From contig CAMAQR010000052.1 in the NCBI GenBank assembly GCA_945860375.1, positions 1 through 24,420 of the forward strand: a DNA stretch of 24,420 nucleotides, in the 5' to 3' direction. The notes below the pieces were generated by a model. That model did not search any database, had not been told where the DNA came from, and saw nothing but the letters and a program-made list of their open reading frames with translations. The translations under genes were made by a program, and so were the position numbers. Of this stretch, positions 18,409 through 24,420 are shown in pieces. Positions within the stretch are counted from its first letter, which is position 1; each line of letters starts with the position of its first letter. Source of the DNA: Pseudorhodobacter antarcticus (GTDB lineage Bacteria; Pseudomonadota; Alphaproteobacteria; Rhodobacterales; Rhodobacteraceae).

Positions 18409-19658
18409 CCGCGCCGATCTTTGCAACGCTGGGCTGCCGTCTGAACGCCTATGAAACCGAGGCAATGAAGGAATTGGCGGCGGCGGCGGGCGTGTCCGGG
18501 GCCGTGGTCGTCAACACCTGCGCCGTAACCGCCGAAGCCGTGCGCAAGGCCAAGCAGGAAATCCGCCGTCTGGCCCGCGAAAACCCCGGCGCGCAGATCA
18601 TCGTGACAGGCTGTGCGGCGCAGACCGAACCCGAGACATTCGCCGCGATGGCCGAGGTGACAAGGGTCATCGGCAACACCGAAAAGATGCAGGCGGGCAC
18701 CTGGAACGACTTGGCCGCGCCCGATCTGATCGGCGTCACCGAACGGGTGCAGGTCGATGACATCATGTCGGTCCGGGAAACCGCGGGCCACCTGATCGAC
18801 GGCTTTGGCCGCCACCGCGCCTATGTGCAGGTGCAAAACGGCTGCGATCACCGCTGTACTTTTTGCATCATTCCGTTCGGGCGGGGCAACTCGCGGTCGG
18901 TGCCTGCGGGCGTTGTGGTCGAACAGATCAAGCGGCTGGTCGACAAGGGCTTTCACGAGGTCGTTTTGACGGGCGTCGATCTGACATCCTGGGGGGCCGA
19001 TCTGCCAGCCACGCCTCGGCTGGGCGATCTGGTGATGCGGATATTGCGGCTGGTGCCGGATTTGTCCCGTCTGCGGATTTCGTCGATTGACTCCATCGAG
19101 GCGGATGACGCGCTGATGGGCGCGATTGCGACCGAACCGCGCCTGATGCCACATCTGCACCTGTCGTTGCAGGCGGGCGACGATATGATCCTGAAGCGGA
19201 TGAAGCGGCGGCATCTGCGCGGTGACGCGATTGCGTTTTGCGAAGAGGCGCGACGGTTGCGCCCGGATATGGTGTTCGGCGCCGACATCATCGCAGGCTT
19301 TCCGACCGAGACGGAAGAGATGTTCCAGCAATCTTTGCGGTTGGTGGATGATTGCGGTCTGACCTTTCTGCACGTCTTTCCGTTCAGCCCCCGCAAGGGC
19401 ACGCCGGCGGCGCGGATGCCGCAGGTGAAAGGGCCGCTGGTCAAGGAACGTGCCGCCCGATTGCGCGCGGCGGGGGACGTGGCATTGCAGCGGCATCTGG
19501 CGGCTCAGGTCGGGATTAGCCACCGCGTGCTGATGGAAAGCGCGCGGATGGGGCGGACCGAGCAGTTCACCGAGGTGGATTTCAACGCGGATCAGCCCGA
19601 GGGGCAAATCGTGCAGGCGGTCATTGCCGGGATGAACGGCGGTCGGTTGACCGCTTAG
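18405..19658 (+). CDS. mtaB: tRNA t6A37 methylthiotransferase
   Basis: A radical-SAM enzyme of 417 residues that adds a methylthio group to t6A37, giving ms2t6A in tRNAs reading ANN codons, notably tRNA-Lys(UUU). The N-terminal UPF0004 domain has cluster cysteines C11 (LGCRLN), C39 (NTCAVT) and C70 (TGCAAQ). The radical-SAM triad is C147, C151 and C154 in CDHRCTFC, and a C-terminal TRAM-like domain follows. GCRLN and the length distinguish it from MiaB/RimO. It is coupled to dapF by ATGA. The 3' end overlaps the convergent degraded frame at 19621. Confidence 0.93.
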   Translation: MTAPIFATLGCRLNAYETEAMKELAAAAGVSGAVVVNTCAVTAEAVRKAKQEIRRLARENPGAQIIVTGCAAQTEPETFAAMAEVTRVIGNTEKMQAGTWNDLAAPDLIGVTERVQVDDIMSVRETAGHLIDGFGRHRAYVQVQNGCDHRCTFCIIPFGRGNSRSVPAGVVVEQIKRLVDKGFHEVVLTGVDLTSWGADLPATPRLGDLVMRILRLVPDLSRLRISSIDSIEADDALMGAIATEPRLMPHLHLSLQAGDDMILKRMKRRHLRGDAIAFCEEARRLRPDMVFGADIIAGFPTETEEMFQQSLRLVDDCGLTFLHVFPFSPRKGTPAARMPQVKGPLVKERAARLRAAGDVALQRHLAAQVGISHRVLMESARMGRTEQFTEVDFNADQPEGQIVQAVIAGMNGGRLTA

Positions 19659-20034
19659 GGCGGGTTGCCGCTGTCTGATTCTCTCCACTCTTACCCGCGA
19701 TCAGCCCGGTCGCGTTGTAACTCAACCGCCATTCCATCCGCAGCCGGACAGGTGCGCCATTGGCCACGGGCTGGGCCGCAGTGTTCAGATCACAAGCGAG
19801 GATGGTTTGGGCGTGGTAAGTGTCGATCTGGTCGATGGCTTCTTCTTGATAAACCGCGCCCGACAAGATGCGTTCCCTTGCGTCACGGCAGTGGCACAGC
19901 GCACAGCGGGCGGTCAGCTTCGGTGCGGCGGCGGTCAGAACCGCGTCCAAGGGCTCGCCCTTCCATAAGGCAAGGCAGATCCAGCTCTTGATGCAGGCAT
20001 GCCGGGTGAACAGGCGTTGTCGGTAAACCAGCAT
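19621..20034 (-). pseudogene. Fragment of SUOX-fold molybdopterin oxidoreductase
   Basis: A 137-codon frame whose middle part reads like the sulfite-oxidase/YedY-type domain. TRHACIKSW recalls the Mo-ligand cysteine motif (usually TRHxCVEGW); WKGEPLDAVL, then IDTYHAQTILACDLN and VANGAPVRLRMEW recall IDxxHPQTxLAYxMNG...VANGAPLRLRVER. A normal member has 200 or more residues; here the N-terminal part is missing, EGW has become KSW, and after about residue 110 the similarity stops and the frame runs into the 3' end of mtaB. Another frame just upstream (PFAQLEAQLPQQS) might be a further remnant. I infer a decayed fragment rather than a working enzyme. A short diverged real protein remains possible. 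Confidence 0.55.
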
Positions 20035-20148
20035 GGCGCCCCGCTTTGCTGAGGCAACTGCGCCTCAAGTTGCGCAAAAGGTTCAGGCATGGGGATTTGG
20101 CGTGAGGGCTGACTTGCGCACTGTGTTTCGGCTCGATACCTTCGCGCT

Positions 20149-20799
20149 ATGATTGTACCGCTGTTGATATTTCTGGCCTCTGGAATTGGTCTTGGAATTG
20201 CTGTGTTCCTTCCCGGCCTGAGTGATTTTGTCCTTCTGGCGGGCCCCATGGCGGTGGCCAGCCTGTACTTGTTGTGGCGGGCAGGGCGAAAACCAAACCG
20301 CTTGGGACCAACAAAATGGCCCAAGGCTGAGCCGTCCGAGAAACGGTTGCGCGCGCCATGGGCACCAGCCAAGCCGAAATGGATCGTGGTTGACGGGTCC
20401 AATGTGATGCACTGGCGCGATGGCACGCCGCAGATTGAAGCAGTGCAAGACGTGGTGAACCGCTTGACCGATCTGGGTTATTCTCCGGGCGTGGTTTTTG
20501 ACGCCAACGCGGGCCACAAACTGACTGGACGCTACAAGCATGACCACGCCCTTGGCAAATTGCTTGGCTTGCCCGAAGCCCGTGTGATGGTGGTTGACAA
20601 GGGCACGCCAGCGGACCCGATCATTCTGGCCTCTGCCCGTGATCTGGGTGCAAAGGTCGTGACCAACGACCGATACCGCGACTGGGCGGAAACCCACCCC
20701 GAGGTGGCCACCGCTGGCCATCTGATCCGAGGCGGCTATCGCGACGGCCAGTTGTGGCTGGACACGGCCGAAGCGCACCCCAAGCAGCGCATCTCTTAG
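20149..20799 (+). CDS. Membrane-anchored NYN/Zc3h12a-like ribonuclease
   Basis: A protein of 216 residues. The first about 45 residues form two hydrophobic helices (MIVPLLIFLASGIGLG; FVLLAGPMAVASLYLL), then a basic linker. From residue 76 on there is a PIN-like nuclease domain of the Zc3h12a type: WIVVDGSNVMHW (D82, N85), a later acidic residue D156 in PADPIIL, and VTNDRYRDW (N173, D174, D178). The acidic metal-site residues are kept, so RNase activity at the inner face of the membrane is a reasonable inference; the RNA target is unknown. No clear Shine-Dalgarno precedes the ATG; GATACC lies 8 nt upstream, so a leaderless message is conceivable. It diverges from the degraded frame at 20034 and precedes accD. 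Confidence 0.8.
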   Translation: MIVPLLIFLASGIGLGIAVFLPGLSDFVLLAGPMAVASLYLLWRAGRKPNRLGPTKWPKAEPSEKRLRAPWAPAKPKWIVVDGSNVMHWRDGTPQIEAVQDVVNRLTDLGYSPGVVFDANAGHKLTGRYKHDHALGKLLGLPEARVMVVDKGTPADPIILASARDLGAKVVTNDRYRDWAETHPEVATAGHLIRGGYRDGQLWLDTAEAHPKQRIS

Positions 20800-20829
20800 C
20801 CGCCAAACTGTCAAACCATGACGCCGCGA

Positions 20830-20858
20830 TTGCATTTCCGCACCCCCCAGACTATTTG
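20830..20858 (+). promoter_or_regulatory. Candidate accD promoter
   Basis: TTGCAT (20830-20835) and TATTTG (20853-20858) are spaced by exactly 17 nt and lie 31 nt before the accD start. AGGACAGG serves as the ribosome site. Other TTGACG-like boxes in the gap lack a matching -10. Confidence 0.4.
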
Positions 20859-20889
20859 ACGCAAGACCGATGTTACCGCAGGACAGGCG

Positions 20890-21795
20890 ATGAACTGGAT
20901 TTCCAACTACGTCCGCCCCAAGATCAACTCGTTGTTTTCGCGCCGCGAGGTGCCCGAGAATCTTTGGACGAAATGCCCGGAATGCGGGACCATGCTGTTT
21001 CACCGCGAATTGGCGGGGAATCTGAACGTTTGCACGTCCTGTGACCATCACATGGCGATTTCGCCGCGCGATCGGTTCAACGGGCTGTTCGACACCGGCG
21101 TTTTTGTCGAAGTGAAGGTGCCCGAACCCGTGGTCGATCCGTTGCATTTCCGCGATCAGAAGAAGTATCCCGACCGTTTGAAAGCCGCGCAGAAAACCAC
21201 GGGTGAGCGTGAGGCGATGCTGGTGGCCGAGGGTGAGGTGGGCCGCACCCCGATCATCGCCGTGGCGCAGGATTTCAGCTTTATGGCCGGGTCGATGGGC
21301 ATGTATGTCGGCAATGCCATCATTGCCGCTGCCGAGCGCGCCATAAAAACCAAACGCCCGCTGGTGCTGTTTTCATCCGCAGGCGGTGCCCGGATGCAGG
21401 AAGGGATCTTGTCCTTGATGCAGATGCCGCGCACGACGGTGGCGGTGCAAATGCTGAAAGAGGCCGGGTTGCCCTACATCGTGGTGCTGACTCATCCGAC
21501 CACGGGCGGCGTGACTGCGTCTTATGCGATGCTGGGCGATGTGCATATTGCCGAACCCAATGCGCTGATCTGCTTTGCGGGCCCCCGTGTGATTGAACAG
21601 ACCATTCGCGAAAAGCTGCCCGAAGGCTTTCAGCGCGCCGAATATCTGTTGGATCACGGCATGTTGGACCGCGTGACCCACCGCAAGGCGCTGCGTGAGG
21701 AACTGGTGACGATCCTGCGCATGCTCATGAACCAAAGCCCCGCGATCAAGGGTGATCTGCCACCCCCAGGAGCGATTTCCGAGGCCACAGCGTGA
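20890..21795 (+). CDS. accD: Acetyl-CoA carboxylase carboxyltransferase beta subunit
   Basis: A protein of 301 residues that, with AccA, transfers carboxyl from biotin to acetyl-CoA to make malonyl-CoA for fatty-acid synthesis. The N-terminal zinc ribbon is complete: C29 and C32 (CPEC), C48 and C51 (CTSC). The carboxyltransferase core has [28 protein letters not shown] and [20 protein letters not shown]. The start has AGGA upstream and the family N-terminus [12 protein letters not shown]. The stop overlaps the folC start as GTGA, so the pair is coupled. Confidence 0.96.
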   Translation: MNWISNYVRPKINSLFSRREVPENLWTKCPECGTMLFHRELAGNLNVCTSCDHHMAISPRDRFNGLFDTGVFVEVKVPEPVVDPLHFRDQKKYPDRLKAAQKTTGEREAMLVAEGEVGRTPIIAVAQDFSFMAGSMGMYVGNAIIAAAERAIKTKRPLVLFSSAGGARMQEGILSLMQMPRTTVAVQMLKEAGLPYIVVLTHPTTGGVTASYAMLGDVHIAEPNALICFAGPRVIEQTIREKLPEGFQRAEYLLDHGMLDRVTHRKALREELVTILRMLMNQSPAIKGDLPPPGAISEATA

Positions 21796-23057
21796 GTTCC
21801 GACGCCGTTCTGGAACGGATGATGTCACTGCATCCCAAGGTGATCGACCTTGTGATGGATCGGGTCTGGCGCCTGCTGGCCGCTTTGGATCACCCCGAAC
21901 GAACCTTGCCCCCGGTGATCCACATCGCCGGGACCAATGGCAAAGGGTCAACGCAGGCGATGATCCGTGCGGGGCTGGAGGCGGAAGGCGCGCTGGTGCA
22001 TGCCTACACCTCGCCGCATCTGGCGCGGTTTCATGAGCGGATCCGGCTGGCGGGCGAGTTGATTTCCGAGGACGCATTGACGGCATTGCTGGACGAATGC
22101 GTGACTGCGAATGGCCCGGATGAGATCACGTTTTTCGAAATCACCACCTGCGCCGCGTTTCTGGCGTTCTCACGCGTGCCTGCGGATTACACGCTGCTGG
22201 AGGTGGGTCTGGGCGGGCGACTGGATGCCACCAACGTCGTGGACAGGCCAGCGCTGACCATCATCACCCCGGTGTCGATCGACCATCAGCAATATCTGGG
22301 CGACACCCTGCCCGAGATCGCCGGCGAAAAGGCCGGGATCATCAAGCGCGGCGTGCCGGTGATCGTCGGTCCGCAGGATGAGGCTGGCCTTGCGGTGATA
22401 GAGGCGCGGGCGGCGCGGATGGGCGCGCCTGTGCTGGCATTTGGGCAGCATTGGAACGTCTGGGAAGAGCGGGGGCGGCTGATTTATCAGGACGAAAACG
22501 GCCTGCTGGACTTGCCCCTGCCCAACCTGCCCGGCCCGTTTCAGGTGCAAAATGCCGGGGCGGCGATTGCCGCCTTGCGGTATCTGGGCAAGGGCGAGGC
22601 GGCCTGTGAGGCGGCGGTCACCAGCGCCTATTGGCCCGCGCGGATGCAGCGGCTGCGGGTGGGGCCGTTGGTGGAATCTGCGCCGTTGGTGGAGTTGTGG
22701 CTGGATGGGGGCCACAATCCGGCGGGCGGGGCGGCGGTGGCGGCGACTTTGGCGCGGATGCCTTTGCGCGAAACGCATCTGATCTGCGGCATGCTGAACA
22801 CCAAGGATGTGCGCGGCTACATGCAGCCCTTGGCCACGCATGTGACCCGACTGCATGCCGTGTCGATCCCGGACGAAAAGAACACGCTGCCCGCCGAAGT
22901 GACCTGCGCTGCCGCGATTTCTGCGGGGATGGATGCAGTGACGGCGGTTTCCGTGGCGCGGGCTTTGCAGGATATCGCGGCGGTCAGTCCGACGGCGCGG
23001 GTGCTGATATGTGGGTCGCTGTATCTGGCGGGCGGGGTTCTGCGCGAAAACGGTTAA
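21792..23057 (+). CDS. folC: Dihydrofolate/folylpolyglutamate synthase
   Basis: A Mur-ligase-like enzyme of 421 residues that joins glutamate to dihydropteroate and to folates. It shows the ATP-binding loop [11 protein letters not shown] (44-54), [50 protein letters not shown] and the C-terminal-domain motif [10 protein letters not shown]. The GTG start overlaps the accD stop. A small GGGG-TTTT-CCCC hairpin directly after the stop may mark the end of the transcript. Confidence 0.95.
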   Translation: MSSDAVLERMMSLHPKVIDLVMDRVWRLLAALDHPERTLPPVIHIAGTNGKGSTQAMIRAGLEAEGALVHAYTSPHLARFHERIRLAGELISEDALTALLDECVTANGPDEITFFEITTCAAFLAFSRVPADYTLLEVGLGGRLDATNVVDRPALTIITPVSIDHQQYLGDTLPEIAGEKAGIIKRGVPVIVGPQDEAGLAVIEARAARMGAPVLAFGQHWNVWEERGRLIYQDENGLLDLPLPNLPGPFQVQNAGAAIAALRYLGKGEAACEAAVTSAYWPARMQRLRVGPLVESAPLVELWLDGGHNPAGGAAVAATLARMPLRETHLICGMLNTKDVRGYMQPLATHVTRLHAVSIPDEKNTLPAEVTCAAAISAGMDAVTAVSVARALQDIAAVSPTARVLICGSLYLAGGVLRENG

Positions 23058-23208
23058 GGGGTTTTCCCCGACGTGCGGTTCTCGCCTCATGAAACTTGGG
23101 CACTCAGGATGACAATTCTAAACAAAGTCTAGGCAGTTGTGCCGCGCCCTATTGGGGCCGCAATCGGTCGGCACTCTGCCGGGGATTGTGGGTGATTTGG
23201 GTTTCGGG

Positions 23209-23892
23209 ATGACGGATTTGTCGCCTTTTGGGGTTTCAAGCGCTTCAAGAAAGCCGCGGGTGGCCGTGTTGGTGGATGGTGACAATTTCCCGTATTCCGA
23301 ATTACGGGGACTTGAGGCCTTGGCAGCCACCGTTGGCGAGGTGGTAATTCGTCGGGTATTTGGTGACGTGAAAAAGGTGGGTGGATGGCCCGAAGCTGCG
23401 GCCTACCAGATGCTGCACTGTGATAGCTCGTCTGGGAAGAAGAATTTGGCTGATATGCAGTTGGCCGTAGCGGCGTTGGATTTGGCACATCGGGGGTTGG
23501 CGACGGGGTTCGTGATCGCATCCGACGACCGCGACTTTCAGCCTGTCATTCAGTATCTTATCGAAGCTGGACAGACCGTCTTGCGCTTGCGCAAACCGCA
23601 GGCCGCTGAGGTGCCCCCATTGGAGCAACCTGCAAAACAGCCATCAGTTCCGAAGAAGCCACCATTATCTGCGGTGGACAAAGCGCTAGAGGCTCTGCTG
23701 GCTGGCTGTCCCAAAGGCCTGACTTTGGTCGCCATTGGAGCAAAGGTGCGGGACGGAACAGTTATGGCGCAAACTGGGAAGAAGACTTGGCGAGCCTATT
23801 TTGAGTCAAACACTGGACGCTATGTGATCGAAGGCACAGGCGCGTCAACTTTGGTCCGCCTCAAGCGCCCCCAACCCCATACCGCGCCATGA
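23209..23892 (+). CDS. NYN-domain protein with C-terminal LOTUS/OST-HTH
   Basis: A protein of 227 residues. The N-terminal NYN (LabA-like PIN) domain shows VAVLVDGDNFPYS (D23, D25, N26), a middle acidic residue D82 (NLADMQLAVAALD) and FVIASDDRDFQPVIQ (D106, D107, D109). After a proline/lysine linker (about 130-152) comes a winged-helix-like region resembling OST-HTH/LOTUS (AVDKALEALLAG...TWRAYFESNTGRYVIEG...LVRL), an RNA-binding fold. It is therefore a predicted RNase or RNA-handling protein; function unknown. The start is uncertain: ATG 23209 gives a compact N-terminus, GTG 23188 or TTG 23137 would extend it. Codon use is more A/T-rich (TTG, GCA, CAT) than in accD/folC. Its last 32 nt overlap the end of a broken tetR on the other strand. 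Confidence 0.75.
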   Translation: MTDLSPFGVSSASRKPRVAVLVDGDNFPYSELRGLEALAATVGEVVIRRVFGDVKKVGGWPEAAAYQMLHCDSSSGKKNLADMQLAVAALDLAHRGLATGFVIASDDRDFQPVIQYLIEAGQTVLRLRKPQAAEVPPLEQPAKQPSVPKKPPLSAVDKALEALLAGCPKGLTLVAIGAKVRDGTVMAQTGKKTWRAYFESNTGRYVIEGTGASTLVRLKRPQPHTAP

Positions 23893-24220
23893 ACATCTGT
23901 ACTGCGCCGTCGATCACCTTGGCGGTGTCCATCGCGGTGCGGGTGTAAACAGCAGGCGGTCCAGCAAATCGGCCTTGCAGAGCTGAGCGCATTGGGCGGC
24001 GGCGAGGTTGATGTCGTCGATCGCCAACTCACCCCGACCGACGGCGCAGCGCAGGCATTCGGCGATGCGATCTTGCACCAGTTTCGGGCCGGAGCGGTAG
24101 AATTCATGCGCCAGTGCGGGAAAGCTTTCCGACTCGGCCACGGCAATCCGGTAAATGCGCTGACCGAAATCGGACAGCAAAAAGGCCACCAGCTTTTCGG
24201 CGGCAAGGCGCAGGATCACC
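23861..24220 (-). pseudogene. TetR/AcrR-type regulator remnant, cut by an IS and frameshifted
   Basis: The frame from 24220 down reads as the ligand-binding half of an AefR-like TetR regulator: LRLAAEKLVAFLLSDFG, IYRIAVAESESFPALAHEFY, SGPKLVQDRIAECLR and CKADLLDRLLF. The DNA-binding N-terminal half is absent: sequence before 24221 belongs to an insertion sequence. Near 23950 the frame is also lost; it ends at 23914, while the neighbouring frame carries the expected tail TRTAMDTAKVIDGAVQMF and ends at TGA 23863-23861. The gene is thus broken twice. It had probably controlled an efflux or catabolic operon now outside the window or lost. Confidence 0.75.
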
Positions 24221-24420
24221 GTAAGCGGCGTCTGCGGCCCATTGAATTTTCGGTTGCATTCAGCGGTTTTTGCAGTTGGACCTAGGCCGATGGGCTCGTC
24301 GGGGAGTCCCGGATGAGCTCATTATGATGCTTTGACTGGCGGGATGTGGGCCCACGGCATCAGGGCGTCGATGTCCTTTTCGAGGTGGCCGTTGGCCAGC
24401 CTGGTGAAGAGATCGCGCAG
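24221..24420 (-). mobile_element. IS66-family element, 3' end (partial)
   Basis: The element seems to begin at 24221 with GTAAGCGGCGTCTGCGG, which fits the GTAAGCG-type terminal inverted repeat of IS66 elements, and runs past the window edge. Inside it, about 100 nt from the end, stops a frame with an IS66-transposase-like tail. The point of entry is inside the tetR-type gene. The eight bases before it, GGATCACC (24213-24220), would be the target duplication expected for this family; the other copy lies outside the window. Confidence 0.75.
24322..24420 (-). CDS. IS66-type transposase, C-terminal end (partial)
   Basis: The last 32 codons of a frame entering from beyond the window edge: LRDLFTRLANGHLEKDIDAL, then MPWAHIPPVKAS and TAA at 24324-24322. 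The pattern LTRLxNxxxxxxIDxLMPW is the usual C-terminus of IS66 transposases (DDE enzymes). Only this tail can be seen, so it is not possible to say whether the transposase is intact. Confidence 0.7.
   Translation of the reverse strand: MRDLFTRLANGHLEKDIDALMPWAHIPPVKAS

Noticed and set aside
18123..19688. Very long open frame on the minus strand opposite mtaB and dapF
   Set aside because: Composition is rich in R/H/P/Q with no domain motifs. It is the usual mirror of high-GC coding sequence; mtaB and dapF have full catalytic motifs.
20110..20148. Leaderless promoter TTGCGC/GATACC for the membrane-anchored nuclease
   Set aside because: The spacing is 15 nt and both boxes match poorly; mentioned only as a possibility, not listed as a feature.
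20083..21147. Long minus-strand open frame spanning the NYN nuclease and the accD start
   Set aside because: It crosses two well-supported genes and a promoter-like gap and has no domain signal.

Overview
The window looks like chromosomal DNA from an alphaproteobacterium, most likely a member of the Rhodobacteraceae. The evidence is high GC with strongly G/C-ending codons, a polyol (sorbitol/mannitol) uptake operon laid out like the smo/mtlK locus of Rhodobacter sphaeroides, and many ATGA/GTGA stop-start overlaps. This is read from the sequence alone; no database search was run.

Layout. (1) Positions 1-5,000: two tandem EamA-type exporters and mnmD form a tight minus-strand unit. A plus-strand FAD oxidoreductase resembling the other half of MnmC diverges from it and converges on an isolated paaK. 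(2) 5,049-5,422: a decayed paaI thioesterase (no start codon, one-base frameshift) next to paaK, then an LLM-family flavin monooxygenase. (3) 6,500-13,000: the polyol operon smoE-smoF-smoG-smoK-smoS-mtlK, that is ABC uptake plus the two dehydrogenases that turn sorbitol and mannitol into fructose. It has a clear promoter/operator region in front of smoE and a pair of strong hairpins between smoE and smoF. (4) 13,000-15,750: a coupled unit of P1-family peptidase, HAD phosphatase and SorC-type regulator feeding into the polyol operon. (5) 15,900-17,500: an amidase and a tRNA-Lys(UUU) gene facing each other across a perfect 13-bp hairpin. (6) 17,500-23,060: housekeeping genes dapF-mtaB and accD-folC, separated by a degraded molybdopterin-oxidoreductase fragment and a membrane-anchored NYN/Zc3h12a-like nuclease. 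(7) 23,100-24,420: a NYN-LOTUS protein, a tetR remnant cut by an IS66-type element, and the end of that element running off the window.

How the genes work together. SmoE binds polyol in the periplasm, SmoF/SmoG form the channel, SmoK supplies ATP hydrolysis, SmoS oxidises sorbitol and MtlK oxidises mannitol, both to D-fructose. No fructokinase is present here, so phosphorylation must be done elsewhere. The SorC-type protein is the obvious candidate to read a palindrome in the smoE promoter. Separately, the window holds three tRNA anticodon-loop modification functions (MnmD, a MnmC2-like oxidase, MtaB) and a tRNA-Lys(UUU) that is a classical substrate of these pathways.

The most noteworthy features are three broken genes (paaI, a SUOX-fold fragment, tetR::IS66), the split and divergent MnmC halves, two different predicted NYN ribonucleases flanking accD-folC, and the regulatory DNA of the polyol operon. 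I do not see a convincing wholly new multi-gene system; the NYN-LOTUS gene beside the IS is the nearest candidate.
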